Assembly (NCBI GenBank): GCA_023897205.1
Contig: JAHWDD010000002.1
Span: forward strand, 5,394,001 to 5,458,000
From: Exophiala sp. HKRS030
Taxonomy: Eukaryota > Ascomycota > Eurotiomycetes > Chaetothyriales > Herpotrichiellaceae
Direction: 5' to 3'
DNA length: 64,000 nucleotides
The notes beneath the pieces were generated by a model. That model was not told where the DNA came from and made no database searches. It was given only the letters and a program-made list of their open reading frames with translations. Below, piece by piece: positions 48,228 through 60,236 of the stretch (position 1 is the stretch's first letter; every line of letters begins with the position of its first letter). A program made the translations under genes and the position numbers.

Positions 48228-48816
48228 CCAGGCAGGCCACGCCCAAAGATGGGAATGTCAATCATGAAGTCGACATAAGGGAGAGGCTGAGGAAGAGGGA
48301 TTGAGTGCAGGAGATGTGTTGGCCCGATAAGATGGATCGAATTGGCGAACTTATTGGCTTGTTGGTTTGAGGGTAAAGTTGCTGTTGATGGCCGTGGCAA
48401 GAGTAAGGAAGGTTTGAGGAGGAAGATATCAAAGCCGAAAGATACAAACAAGTACGGTGATTTGAGTCTCAAAAGAACAGGGCAGTGATAAAATCACGGT
48501 GGCCTCCTTGCGGTCTCACGGAATCAGTCCAGGTAGTGGAAAAGTGGACAGGGCGTATTCCCCAGCTTTCAGCGCGGAATTGGATCTAGGCACGGCTGGA
48601 ATGAACAGCGCGATCAGGACGATTGGGACTGATTGTCCGGATGGGGGCAGCCTTGGCAATCACATGTCAGATCACACGTCATTCCCACTGTCATTTCATT
48701 TTCATATCTTCGGATTATCTTCGGATGCTCTGTTCCGAATATCTGGGGAACATTTTGTTTTTCTGAAAAAAAGTCGCCAATCAAGACAACATCAGCCAGT
48801 GGAAAACGCCTGTACA
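48228..48816. promoter_or_regulatory. Shared upstream region of the divergent Vrl1-like and Rix7 genes
   Basis: 589 bases between two divergent start codons. The Vrl1-side leader is purine-rich on this strand (GAGGCTGAGGAAGAGGGA). No specific element is identifiable. Confidence 0.45.
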
Positions 48817-51270
48817 ATGGCACCCGGGGGTCGTCGGAGGCAGACCCTAGGACATGGTCTTGATAAAGAAGTACAACCTCCCGCTTGACCCCTCATCTTG
48901 AATTTTGACTGATCGCTCTAGGTCTACCAAGTCGTCCGTAAGATCGTCGACGAACGCACCCAATATGGCGACTCAGACCTCCGCCTAACCTTTGTCACTA
49001 TCTACGATGAGATCAAGCGATCAAATTCCAGTCTGAATCGGAAACCTAAGAAGATCCTCGAAGAAAGTGTTGAAAGAGTATTGGACACCATTCAACAAGA
49101 CGGCCGGTCAAGTGATAGCGAGGCCGACGCCCCCTTAAATGAAGTGCCCACACCAGCACTCAAGTCCTCCAATGGAATGAACAAGAGTATAGTCGGAGCA
49201 TGGGCGACTACCATTCCGAAGGCGACTTCAAAAGCGGAAACAGACCATATCGATTCTCCCCAGAAGCCAACAATGACCGATTCTGAACCCACCTCCAAGC
49301 GAAGACTCGCGAATGGCGAACCTCCCAACAAGAAGCGCAAGGCTGCCAGCGCGATGAGCTCTTCAACAACGATAGACAAGTCTCCCCCGTCGCATGTTAC
49401 TCTTGCCGACCTTGGAGGTGTTGATCACATCATCCAACACTTTGAAGACTTACTTGTCATACCCATGATTCAACCTGAGATATACACCATTACGAAAGTG
49501 AAGCCTCCGCGCGGCATCCTGATCCACGGCCCGCCAGGATGTGGCAAGACCATGATAGCAAACGCATTTGCTGCAGAACTCGGAGTCAGCTTCATCTCCA
49601 TCAGTGCTCCCAGCATCGTTTCGGGAATGTCAGGAGAATCAGAAAAGGCACTCCGCGACCATTTCGAAGAAGCCAAGAAATCCGCCCCATGTCTGATCTT
49701 CATCGATGAGATCGACGCAATCACACCCAAAAGAGAATCTGCACAACGCGAAATGGAGAAGCGCATAGTCGCTCAGCTTCTCACATGCATGGATGATCTA
49801 GCTCTGGAGAAGACCGACGGGAAAACTGTCATAGTCCTTGCGGCGACGAATCGCCCGGACAGTCTAGACCCGGCGCTGAGGAGAGGCGGGCGGTTCGACA
49901 AGGAAATCAATATGCCGGTTCCTTCAGAACCTGTCCGCGAACAGATACTCAAGGCACTGACAAGAGAGTTGTCTCTCCCTTCCGACTTCGACTACGCTTC
50001 TCTCGCCAGACGCACTCCAGGATTCGTTGGGGCTGATCTCAGCGACCTTGTGTCCACGGCTGGAGCCATCGCCATCAAACGCTACGCAACCCTCCTCAAG
50101 GCCAACGCCGCAGCCTCATCAATGGAGCTAGACGACACTGTACCCATCGAACCCCAAATCTCATCTCCTGCCACGCCTAGCCCTCTCTTGAGCTCAGTAC
50201 GGCGGCTCATCAAATACGCCAAAGAAACATCGCCTGACCACTTCATCACCACGACGCAAAACGACCTCACCACGCCCAACATTACCACCACTACCATTAC
50301 GACCCAGCCATCCACACAACCCATCCCTCAACCACCTATATCAATCACGTACGCCGACTTCCTCACAGCGCTGCCACAGATCCAACCCTCGGCAATGCGC
50401 GAAGGCTTCGCCACGATCCCCTCAACAACCTTCTCCTCAATCGGGGCACTACAAACGCACATCAGCGAACTTACCGCAACCATCATCTCACCAATCCTCA
50501 ACCCCGGCCTATACTCATCACTCGGGATCACACCATCATCGGGGGCGCTTCTCTGGGGCCCACCGGGGTGCGGCAAGACACTTCTGGCCAAAGCGTGCGC
50601 GAACAGCTCACACGCGAACTTCATCTCGGTCAAGGGCCCGGAGCTGCTGAACAAATACGTCGGTGAATCGGAGCGCGCGGTGCGGCAGGTGTTCACGCGG
50701 GCGCGCTCGTCGGTGCCGGTGATTATCTTCTTCGACGAGCTGGACGCGCTGGTGCCGCGGCGCGACGGGTCCATGTCGGAAGCGTCGTCGCGCGTCGTCA
50801 ACACGCTGCTGACCGAGCTCGACGGCGTGGGCAACTCGCGTGAGGGCATCTATGTCGTCGCCGCGACGAATCGGCCTGATATCATTGACCCGGCGATGTT
50901 GCGGCCCGGTAGGCTCGATACGAAGCTGTTCGTGGGTTTACCGGATGAGGAAGGGAGGGTGGATATTTTGCGCACGCTGTGTCGGAAGGTTAGTGGGTTC
51001 GTCTTTACCGACGAAGTAGCCGACATCGCAAGGAAGTGTATAGGCTTTAGCGGTGCCGATCTCGAGTATCTATTGCAGAGGGCTGGTTATGCTGCGGTCA
51101 ACCGTGTCAGGACAGCCTTGGCTGGTGGTACCGTCGAGGGCACAGTTGGTCCTGTTACACTAACTGTGGACGACTTTATCTTTGCCAGATTGGAAGTCAG
51201 GCGGAGTGTCAGCGAAGAGGACATGGAGAAATTTAATTTACTCCAAAGGCAATGGGGCAAGACAAGATAA
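48817..51270 (+). CDS. RIX7: Ribosome biogenesis AAA ATPase Rix7 (NVL)
   Basis: Type II AAA ATPase of the nucleolus/nucleus that releases factors such as Nsa1 from pre-60S ribosomes. 800 residues. The first exon (48817-48870) encodes MAPGGRRRQTLGHGLDKE. A 51-nt intron (48871-48921) leads to the conserved N-domain VYQVVRKIVDERTQYGDSDL with SNSSLNRKPKKILEESVERV. A basic nuclear signal is at PPNKKRKAA. AAA module D1 has Walker A GPPGCGKT (about 221-228) and Walker B LIFIDEIDA. D2 has GPPGCGKT (about 564-571) and VIIFFDELDALVPRRDG. A Ser/Thr/Pro-rich insert separates the two. Without the small first exon the conserved N-domain would lack its start, which decides the model. Confidence 0.93.
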
Positions 51271-51647
51271 TTCTAGTAGCTAAGCAAAGGCAAGAATTTC
51301 GACACTCAATGTGTGCATCTGTTGTTGTGATTGCAGCATTAATAGTAAGACGATGAACGTTCTTCTGGGCATATTATTAGTGGGGTCTTCGTCTATTCTA
51401 ATCCTTTCCGCTGCCCATACGTCAGCTAAGCATATCATTGGACTTTCTTGCAGAAGCGTATATCGAAATGATAGTCAGAATGGACCCTCTGTTGGTTTTG
51501 CTTCTGGAGCACTTCCAATACCGGTGATAGCTCCAGTAAATGACAAAATTGTCGAAAGAAACCGTAAGCGTTCAAGGCTCCAAACTTGATGCGGGTGTGA
51601 CATTCAAAGCACGACCAGAAACCTCTGGAATAGTTTGTTACAATTAG
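51271..51647. other. Spacer between convergent genes
   Basis: 3' flanks of Rix7 and of the unknown membrane-protein gene. A 92-codon plus-strand frame (51311-51589) has no recognisable domain and is not called. Confidence 0.5.
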
Positions 51648-53773
51648 TCAGAATATTGGCATACGGAAGCTCTCATTCCTTGGTCGTAGGCTTTCTTGTG
51701 TATTGTTGTCATGCTCAGAATTCGATAGAGTACGCTTTCGTAGCTTGCCTTTTTTGTTGCAAGAATGTGATGAAACCGGCCACAGTCCAAACTCTTTGAC
51801 AACAGGTCCTTTTTGTAAGCTCCCAGCTGGAAGTAATTCAAAACCGTTGTTGACCTTTAGAGCTCGAGTACTTGAGATCGAGATAGACTCTGGAGGTGGT
51901 GTGGTTACAGTACTAGTTGCTGAACTCGTTGAAGATGTTGGCGTATGTTTGGAAGTGCTGGAAGTTGTGTCGCTTCCCCGTGATGATGGCGGAATTTTAC
52001 TGTCCATCATCGCTTGAGTCTTTTGTGTCCATGCGGAGGGAGGAGCTTTTGTTGCAGGTAGGGATTCAACAAAAGCACGAAATGGGATCGGTCTTGGCCC
52101 CTCAATCCGCTGTGCTCTTCGTGGCAATTGTGTACCAAGATTCATTTCGACAGTCCTTGTGGGCCAGGACAATGCCCGCGATGACGAGCAATCACTATCA
52201 TCACTATCCGAGTTAGAGGGCGCAAGAGGAGTGGTAAGAACAAGATCGGTATGCCGGCGACCACGAGGAAAGAGTTGGCCGCTTTCTGCCGCATGAAATC
52301 TGCGATGTGCTTCCATTCTCTCCAGAGAATCAATGTGTTCTGATTGTGCATATGTTCTGGAATGGGGAATGGCTCTGGACTTGCTGCCAATGGTGAATTT
52401 TCTGGTTGGTGGTCGATCCGCTAATGGACGTAGCTGCAACTTGGAGCGAGTTTTGTTCATTTCATCATTTATTTTGGCGTCATTGGAGGCTGTGTCACAT
52501 AGTTAAGATCAGACAAGATTTGTGAAACACGAGTGCCGAGTTCGTCATACCTGGAAAACCTTCCCCAACCTCACCTGCCAAGTAGGGTCCTTGGTAGTTG
52601 ATGATGGGAGTATCTACACCCATATTCAATACCTTGTGCTCGATTGTAGTGTCGGCGTCTTGAAAATGACAGGTAAAGGGCGTTAATTCTGTGGGATGGA
52701 TTAGTAGAAGGGATGGAAGACGAGTGGTGGGCCTTGTACCCTCAGGTGAGGCAACTCCTGTATCAGCTATGCCGACGGAGGATGCGGAGGACACGGAAGG
52801 ATTCTTCTTTGCCTTTTTGAGAGAGAAATTCGGTCGTACAGTTGAATTTGAGTGGGTTTTCTGCCTCTTGCCGTGGAATGGAGTGCTAGCCTTTGAATTC
52901 CAAACACCGTCGACTTCTGTGTCTTCAACCAGAGCATTTATGCCAAACGGAACTTCTTCCGAAGGACGACCAATCAATGTCATGTCTCCTCTTTCTACTT
53001 GATCAACGGTCGCCTTTTTCTGAAGCTTTCTGTCTTTGAGCCAGAGAATGAGCTTGATAAGGAAGGCGATGCATAGGACAGAAACCTGAGATGATTAGAA
53101 AGGTCAAGGCCAGGGAGAAGCAACGGACAAAGACGCCACCCAGAATCTAGTTCACATGTTAATGATATGACAAATCGGGGTTGTGATTCACGCACCAGGG
53201 TTAATCGAGCCCATATTGGCCATTCAATGAAAAACTTTCCGAAGTGTTTCTCGTCCCGGATGCTGGCCATATCGCCCATAAGTGGGGAGAAATACAGATT
53301 GCTAGGGACAAGGAATGACGAAGAAGACAGGCCGCATGTCTGGCCAGTAATGACAAGAAAAAACAGTAATGGAAAGATAAAGCAGTTGGGAAGATTGTGA
53401 AGCAGACTGCTAATGATGGTTTGAAAAGAATTCAAAGCGGCGGCAATTGACGAAGTCATTGATGCGAAATGAGGAAGTGATGCAGATACTGCACCTGCTT
53501 CGTTGGTAGGAACGATCGTGAGATAAGAACTGGTGGAAGGAGCGATGCTGAGCCAGAATTTGGTGGCCATCGCAGGATTACCTTTGACAGATGCCAGATG
53601 AATCCCCAAGTGAAGAGAAGGTAATGCTGGACCCGAGGAATGAATTGCTCAAGATCGTGATATGTGCAAACCTTTCGTCCTTGGACATTTGACGAACTAG
53701 AACAACAATGATGCTTCCAATACGTTCTGACCTACATATGATAGAGGGACGACCAGGCAAGGTTGAAATTCAT
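51648..53773 (-). CDS. Unknown protein with two predicted membrane spans
   Basis: I do not recognise a named family. The assembled model is 638 residues. The N-terminal part reads RKVCTYHDLEQFIPRVQHYL. Membrane-like segments are FIFPLLFFLVITGQTCG and, across an intron, WARLTL|VSVLCIAFLIKLIL. A long Ser/Thr-rich, basic and probably disordered cytosolic tail ends RNESFRMPIF. Introns: 53697-53735 (39 nt, unusually short, so the first exon MNFNLAWSSLYH is provisional), 53086-53195 (110 nt) and 52490-52550 (61 nt). The frame breaks at the CCCC run 53604-53607. One extra base joins YLLFTWG to IHLASVKGNPAMATKFW. With that base the exon lengths total a whole number of codons. The C-terminal two exons are secure. 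Confidence 0.6.
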
Positions 53774-53950
53774 ATTACTTGGCCCTTTGCGGAGGTGTCG
53801 ACAGAGATCGATTTTCTTTGGAATTTGTGTGACGTTGAAGCGGAGGGAAGTGTGACGAGTCCAATCTTTTTATACTGGTAGAAACGAAAATATTGGAAGC
53901 AAGTGGTACAGAGATCGGTCTTGAGAAATGGAAGATTGCTGTAGGGTTGA

Positions 53951-53980
53951 GCGGAGCCTCGTGGAGCCTCGTGGAGCCTC
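53951..53980. repeat. (GTGGAGCCTC)3 tandem repeat
   Basis: Three copies of a GC-rich 10-mer (the first with GC in place of GT), followed by GCAGGGGGCGGAGGGG. It is placed about 180 bases upstream of the unknown membrane-protein start. Confidence 0.85.
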
Positions 53981-54592
53981 GCAGGGGGCGGAGGGGACGC
54001 CGAAGATTGAGGCACGTGACTCGGTGGGAAACCGATCGGAGGCTCCGTTGTCGTCATCAGGAGATGCAAGATTTGCAAGTTCCCTAATTGCCTCAGTCAC
54101 CTACGGAGTAGTCGGTGCACGTGTCAGTGTTAATCGAGTATCCTGGGATGATAGTTTATGGATATTGGAAAAATGGCATGTGTATATGATTCTACAACTA
54201 CCAGTATGGTTGGCACTGGTTGGGCAATGGTATTGATTCAAGATTACTAGACAGTGACAAAGCTGGCACAGTCAGCATTGAGGTGGAAGTCTCGGGCTTC
54301 TTAGGCTGTTTTCAGACGATGGATGGTGGTGATGGTGCCATTGACCCTGACAGTTGCTGGCCATCCCTGGCTCGCCACCAAAACCCGGAGCACGCGCACA
54401 GACTTTGCCGGGCAGTGGGTGACCTCAGCACGCCAATGACATGTTTTATCGATAGTGGCGTATCTGCAGAGACCTAGCATGACAAGGGCCATCTCCGGCG
54501 TTCCGGTTAAAGGATGGACCAAGCCCTAACAGCAGACCGAGGTGCAAAGATTAACAGACCTGCTACCTACTACGTACTATACTATACGATAC

Positions 54593-54607
54593 TACGTACT
54601 CCGTAGT
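54593..54607. repeat. Inverted repeat CTACG-TACTC-CGTAG
   Basis: A perfect 5-bp inverted repeat around the loop TACTC, which contains the TACTCCGTA word found at several other intergenic sites in the window. Confidence 0.6.
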
Positions 54608-55258
54608 AATGGATAGGCTTTAACTAGTTGAACTAGTGGCGATCATTGGGTGACATGTTGGTGGTAGGTATCTTGGAACTGCTAACTAACGACCGAGTAG
54701 AGAGGCACCCAGGTACCTACAGAGTATCAGCTAGGTGCCTGGGGGCAGTGCCTGATACCTCTAACTCCTCCGTAGACCAGAGTAAAGAGGAAGGCCTCTA
54801 CGCCGATTCGAGGCTGGGGCCTCAAATAAATTCCATCTCTAACTAACCTAAATCCCGCTTTGGGTGCCATTGGCGTCTGTCACACGGCTTACAGGCTCTT
54901 TTCCCGGCTAGAATGGACGTCTCCATCACGCACGACCTGGATGGGAACCCCCGGGATTCGAGTCTTCCTGCCCTAGTCTGCCTACCTCCAGCTTGGAAGT
55001 TACTTTTTACCCGAACTTCCTCAAGACTTCCTCGTCGTCTTCGACTATCCATCCTTGGACATTTCCAACTTCTTGCATTGTGCTACAACAACCACCACTA
55101 CCACTCTTGTAATTACCTGCGCCGCATCTCGTACTTTCAGATCAATCGACCGGCTTCCTTACCTCTGTATACACATTCTCAATACAACTTTCTTCCCTTT
55201 GTCTTATGTTTCCCACCATCCGATAGACTCTCTAGCCCCACCATACAAACCGCTCAAT

Positions 55259-56120
55259 ATGGCGCCCTTTCGAATGCCATTCACGTCCAAAAAGCCCACC
55301 TCCAGCGTCGAACACGTAAACGATGAGAATTCCAGACCCACACCCAATGGTGACTCATTTACAAGTCCTTACAACAAAGAAAACAAGCCATCGCTGGCAC
55401 TGGGTACAAAGGAGCGCAAGGTCGAACCCAACGAGTTTAAGCTGAGTTGTAAGCGCATATACTCCCACCAGGCCAATTGAGACTAACCACACAATAGCTG
55501 TCAATGATAGCGGCGAGTATCTACCGGTAAGTTCAACAACCACACGGTCAACTACAACGAAACTCACGCATTTTAGCCCTCACCAACCGAGAAAAAGTCA
55601 TTTTGGGCAAAGTCTCCCACTTCGGGAACGAACAATCATCGCATTTGCTTCAATGAACACGAACCCTTCTCCATTTCCCGCGAGTCTTTCGAATCCTACC
55701 GGAGATCATTCGTGAGTATCGCCAGAGACAAAATGGAATCACACTGAACCATCAAAGGACATCTCAGGACGCTCTCCAATTCTACAAGCAGATAGTTTCA
55801 CATCGAGAACGTCTCTGGATTCTCGTCCATCAACCAGATACCCTACCCGATCGACACTCAATAGCTCTACCTTTGATCAACCGACAGCAGAAGAGGGCTT
55901 TGAAGATGTGAAATTGCACGAAGAAGCCAGACAACAACCAAAGAAGAAAAGTTTCTTGTCTCGATTCGGCGACACAAGTGGTGAAACTACCACCAAAGAG
56001 GACGGTAAACACCATTTCCACCTTCCAGGTCGCAAACGAGGTCAAAGTGGTACAGGCAGTGAACTGGGTGAAGTTCCTCGCCCACAAAGTAATGGTAACG
56101 CAGAGGTCTCGGTTCGATGA
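55259..56120 (+). CDS. Conserved fungal protein of unknown function
   Basis: A hydrophilic 238-residue protein, largely disordered. I recall similar proteins as hypothetical in filamentous ascomycetes, chiefly from the central EPFSISRESFESYRRSFDIS block and the basic end HLPGRKRGQSGTGSELGE; no function is known to me. Short positively charged patches (KKKSFLSRFGD) and Ser clusters suggest a phosphorylated adaptor, which is speculation. Three introns: 55449-55497 (49 nt, branch ACTAACC), 55527-55576 (50 nt) and 55712-55757 (46 nt). Exon 2 is only 29 nt (VNDSGEYLP). Exon lengths (190, 29, 135, 363) sum to whole codons and every junction restores the conserved reading. Confidence 0.78.
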
Positions 56121-56922
56121 GAAAGGACAAACCCTCGAGACAAGATGTTCGCTATCAGTTCACTGACATTCTATGGTATGCATTATGAAAGATTAGGTTA
56201 TTACGAAGGTATTGGTTACAAGAGGTGCATTTGGAGTCTTGGGTTGGCTACGTCTATCGTATGCATTTGAGATCGTGGAGATTTGCATAAAGAATGAAAG
56301 ACTCACAGACCTAGAGATGGGACAGTGTCTGAACCCATGGACAGGCCATATTCTGACGTCTCTTGATTAAGATGACAGGCCCCTAACAGGCTCCTATTCA
56401 GTGATGGAAGTATAATGATAATGAATCAAAAGTCCAACAATAATGTTGATAGTGCCATCCCTATTTCATATTTCGACGACTACGGAGACGAATTGGCGAG
56501 CCTTGGTGTCAAATCGTCAATGTGATCAATATCAGTCAGCTTTTCGATGACCATCTGGCCGTACAGTGAGGCAGATGTCTGTTTCCAAGGGAAGTTTCTA
56601 CCATCGGAAATCCAAGGCAGCAGGGGATATCCGGAAGTTAGTACATATTCTTGTCTCGCCAAAGGCGCTTGCTGGGGTCTCACCTGGCCATCACCAGGCC
56701 TTCACCTCCGGTAGTGCAATCGAGCCAATAGAATCACGCCCTTCTTGACACTAGCCTCAGCCTTGAGGCTGCCACCTCCATCCTTCCATTTCTTGTACCA
56801 ACGTCTTCTACCCGCCGAACTCTTCCCATGTCCTAACCAGACCCTGTGTCTGATAACAAGTCTCTTAGGTCTTTCTTTGTTCCATACATTTATATCCTCT
56901 CAATACCTATCTCTCAGTTATA
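56121..56922. other. Spacer
   Basis: 3' flank of the unknown gene and promoter of the first DUF7918 gene, with a CTACGGAG word near 56480. The leader from 56750 is pyrimidine-rich. No gene. Confidence 0.5.
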
Positions 56923-58182
56923 ATGGCTATCCTGGGGGACTTCGAAGTAACGGTCAACATTGGCGGAGTTCCAGCGACGGAATACGATGGTGATCAGCAC
57001 GATGGAGAAGGTGACCAACAAAGTGCTACTTCTGTGACCAAATACATTGAAGCTGTGTCTGGACAATTCTTCGGATTCGTCCTGACGGTCAAACGAGGCT
57101 ACGTTATGCCTATTGGGGATACTATTGCATGGCGCATCAAGATCGATGGGAAGTTCGTCACTGGAATCAATTTTCAGCGCGATCTACTAGCTCGTAATGG
57201 CGGTTTTGTCGACCACCTTGACGGCATTGACAGGAGGATCAACGGGCAAAACATCCTCCAAAAGTTCAAATTCTCCGACCTCTCACTTCGTAGGTGCTTC
57301 AAACACTTCAAACCAATTCAAACACTGATGTCGCTAACGAAAACTATTTCAAGGAGATATGGACGAAAGCGACAACAAAGCAGAGTTCAAGCAGAAGTAT
57401 GGCGATCTTGGCACCCTCTGTGTCGAAGTCTGGCACGCCGACTACGTTAGAGATGGAGAGCACACCGACCGAGAGGAAACTCAAAAGATTGGAGTTGACA
57501 ATGTACCGGAAAAGGCCGTCAAGGGAAGACCGCTCCACGTCGCAACAAGGTATGCCTGTGACCGTGATATTACTGGCCGCGGGTTTCCTGATTAAGAGGT
57601 TCAAGTGCTGATCAGAAGTGTAGCTTCGTCAACACTCCAGCAAGCCGGGTTCGGCAGATCGGCCATGCAACGAGACTTGGAGATTCGCCGGCCGCAGTGT
57701 TCAACTTTGAATATCTCACCAAACGTAAGTCAAAATCCGAGAACTTGTTAATTTATCAATCAATCCGCCCATGCTAACGCGAGTAGGTGCGCTCCAATCT
57801 CTAATGATCATCGAAAGAACTCCTACACCTATTCCGCTCGAAGACCGACCAGTGGAAGATCTCACACGGGAGGAAATGGCCGAGCTGTTACGGCGACAGA
57901 GGGTGAGTGCAAGCAATCACTTCAATCGAGTCTATGACATGGGATGGTGATTTGAGCTGACGATCAATTGTGTTGTGCGACACAGCAACAAATCCTTTTG
58001 CAAGAAGAACAAAAGGCGATCAAGCGAGAGAGGTCCTCAATCGTAGTAGAGGGGTCCCCTTGAAAATGATCAAGGGCTCGAAGGGTCAGAAGGTCTATGT
58101 CTACGATTCAGACGACGAGGATGGAATCGAAGTTATTGACTCTCCTACGGGAAAAGGGGTTGGAGTTGTCGATTTGCGATGA
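56923..58182 (+). CDS. DUF7918 protein, paralogue A
   Basis: A fungal protein with an N-terminal DUF7918-type beta-rich domain: LGDFEVTVNIGGVPATEYDG, KYIEAVSGQFFGFVLTVKRG, TIAWRIKIDGKFVTG, and GTLCVEVWHADYVRDGE after the first intron. A helical Arg/Glu segment (LTREEMAELLRRQR) precedes a charged C terminus. Function is unknown. Introns are 57290-57353, 57550-57623, 57725-57786 and 57903-57985, in phases 1, 2, 1, 0. The last exon meets a stop at 58060-58062. One extra base in the GGGGTCCCC tract (58051-58059) instead continues into LKMIKGSKGQKVYVYDSDDE and ends at 58182 (325 residues). I prefer that reading because the continuation is charged and protein-like. It is the tandem partner of the gene at 60237. 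Confidence 0.75.
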
Positions 58183-58385
58183 GAGAGCATGTTGAGATAT
58201 AAAGCGTTGGAGTTTGCTGAGGCGTCCAGGGGTATATGACGGACATGAAAGCGTCAGGTTATTCGAACGTTCAGCCATTCATGGTTTGATAGAGAGATTG
58301 TCAAGGATCAAGAAGAGAAGCTAGTGCAGTTCAGATGTTTCAGAGATACCCATTTCCAGCTATCGAGCTTGCCATACAACCCCAG

Positions 58386-59228
58386 TTACTGAGCTTCCAG
58401 TACCACTCCAGTAATATGATTGATCCACGCAGCCAGCCTTCTCCCAGCCTTGCCGATCAATTCATCCACGATAGGCAAAGCACCATCGTAATATGTGCCA
58501 TTCAGCTCTCCCGACCGAAACCCATCTTTCATGACATAAGAGCAAACATAGGCATTCGCCTCGCCAGCCCAACCCAAGCTACACGAAACAGCATCATGCA
58601 AGCACTCGCTCAACGGCTCATCGCGGTACAACCTCGTAGCCCAGGCCCACGCAGCATCAATATCATCCCCCGCAGCCGCACCGGCATACTTGTTAGGAAT
58701 CAAGGCATCCCACAGAGAATGCAAGTTCGTCCTCTTCCCATCAAACAGCACCTCGATATCATTCCCGCCTCTCCCCTCGGCCTCGGTGTGCAGGGGCTGA
58801 TGGACATCACCGAAGAAATGCAACATGAACCGCAGACTCTGGCCTCTGTAGAAGCGACTCAGCGACTCGTCAGCCACGCGCCCCGTGTGGTTGGCGATCG
58901 CCGTCACCACGCACCCGGACTCGACCACACAGTCGCGCGTCATGTTGATCCCGCAGCGAAGCGGCGGCTGGTCGTGCGCGTCGATGAAGTGCCATCCGCC
59001 CGTGTACGAGAACTCAGGCATGTGTCGGACTTTGTCGGGAAACAGTGCCGCCTCCGAGATGTCTTGCCCGTTGAGCAACGTGTTGGTGAATCTGTGCGAT
59101 GCCGGTGTTAGGTACATGCTTGCTAGATAGGCGACGGTTCGGTGGCCCAGACCGCCCCATGCTGTCGTGAGTGGGAGAATGGAGCTGAGGCTGAGAATCG
59201 CGAGCAGCGGGATATGTTGGAGGTGCAT
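58386..59228 (-). CDS. Secreted S1/P1-type nuclease
   Basis: A zinc-dependent single-strand-specific endonuclease with 3'-nucleotidase activity in the family, secreted to scavenge nucleotides or phosphate. 280 residues in one exon. The signal peptide (MHLQHIPLLAILSLSSILPL) should be cut before WGGLGHRTVA, placing the N-terminal Trp that coordinates zinc at position 1. Other metal-site words are LFPDKVR (Asp), WHFIDAHDQPP, LRFMLHFFGDVHQPLHTE and NLHSLWDALI. Cys pairs and N-glycosylation sites (NMT, NHT, NGT) fit a secreted enzyme. It lies inverted between two DUF7918 paralogues. The opposite strand carries a 258-codon open frame over the same bases, which I reject. Confidence 0.93.
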   Translation of the reverse strand: MHLQHIPLLAILSLSSILPLTTAWGGLGHRTVAYLASMYLTPASHRFTNTLLNGQDISEAALFPDKVRHMPEFSYTGGWHFIDAHDQPPLRCGINMTRDCVVESGCVVTAIANHTGRVADESLSRFYRGQSLRFMLHFFGDVHQPLHTEAEGRGGNDIEVLFDGKRTNLHSLWDALIPNKYAGAAAGDDIDAAWAWATRLYRDEPLSECLHDAVSCSLGWAGEANAYVCSYVMKDGFRSGELNGTYYDGALPIVDELIGKAGRRLAAWINHITGVVLEAQ

Positions 59229-59255
59229 GGCGATGGTGATGGTGATGGTGATGGT
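59228..59255. repeat. (GATGGT)n microsatellite
   Basis: Four to five copies of GATGGT directly abut the start codon of the nuclease gene, in its 5' leader. Confidence 0.75.
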
Positions 59256-60236
59256 CGTCGATGTGCTTTTGAGGATACTAATGAGAGATAGTATCAGGAA
59301 TTAGGAATGGAGACGGCAAGAAGAAAAAAAGGCTCACGAAGGTGAATCTTGTTTATCCTATCCCGTTTCTACTGTTTACGTCCCATGGCACATGGCCGTC
59401 AAACAGGTCAGCTGCTGGTTGGGAAAGCGGCTGAGCCTGGTTGGCATGTGAGCTGTAGCCTTTAGAGAGTCTGTGACAGGACGTTGAGGCTGGGTGGGCT
59501 GAGGGGGAGGACGTGGGTTGGTGTGTGGGTAAACATTTTGGAGCAGGCCGATTGGGTTGTGGGGGATGGGAGAATCAGGCTGCAGGTCCACAGTCCACTT
59601 GAGGCCTGCGCGCGAAAGCGGATGTGAAACGCGTCGTTAAAGAAACGCGGCGGCGGGACGGGGCGGTAGGTCTCAGGCTTGCTTTGGGAAGGAGCGACCC
59701 AGACCCAGATCCAGATCCAAATGCAGATGCGAGATCCCGATGTGATTTGTGGGTACGTCATTGTCATTGTGGTCATTCTTAGTTAGTTAGCCAGACTACA
59801 ACTACAATTAGGAAGTCACCACTGACTGCAATCGTTCTTTCCCTCTGAGTGAAGTCATGATTCTCTTTCATTTCTTATTTCTCAGTTTTGACGGTGGAAT
59901 GAATATTAGAGCGGTATATGCCCTTAGCGCGAGCAGAAGATGTGAAGACATAATCAAGGCCTCGCACTCCATCAGTGATATTCACATCTTCATTGAAGTC
60001 AACTGCTACGTGGCCGTTTTCACAGTGATATGTCCTCATGTGATGTCGTAAAGCTCACTTTCACTCGCGTTCTCCTTGAATCACACACTGTAAACTTTTC
60101 CTACTCTTCATCTTCTCCCAACCGTCGTTCGCCTTGACTGTCGCAACAGCCCAGATCAAAGCAGAGTCTTCTTCTGTCCACTTCTCCCTCACAGTTCCCG
60201 AACTTCGCTCGCACGCATTGCTGCCCCGTCTCAATC
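59229..60236. other. Shared upstream region of the divergent nuclease and DUF7918 B genes
   Basis: About 1 kb between divergent starts. GATGGTGATGGTGATGGTGATGG-type GATGGT repeats lie immediately upstream of the nuclease ATG (about 59229-59255), and an AGATCC-type repeat lies near 59700-59725. No gene is supported. Confidence 0.5.

Larger units (their letters stand above)
53774..55258. other. 1.5 kb spacer of divergent genes, with repeats
   Basis: Contains three 10-mer repeats at 53951-53980, TACGGAGTA words at 54101-54110 and about 54597-54605 (the latter in a small inverted repeat), and CCTAGGTG/AGGTACC words around 54710-54740. The right part (55050-55250) is the pyrimidine-rich leader of the next gene. 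No gene is recognised. Confidence 0.5.

Noticed and set aside
53941..54100. Extension of the unknown membrane-protein gene upstream into the GTGGAGCCTC repeats
   Set aside because: The open frame there is repeat-driven and no donor/acceptor joins it convincingly to the next exon; the ATG at 53773 is preferred.
58335..59111. 258-codon plus-strand open frame
   Set aside because: It lies antisense to the S1/P1 nuclease, which has clear catalytic motifs and a signal peptide. The antisense translation is Arg/Pro-rich with no domain character.
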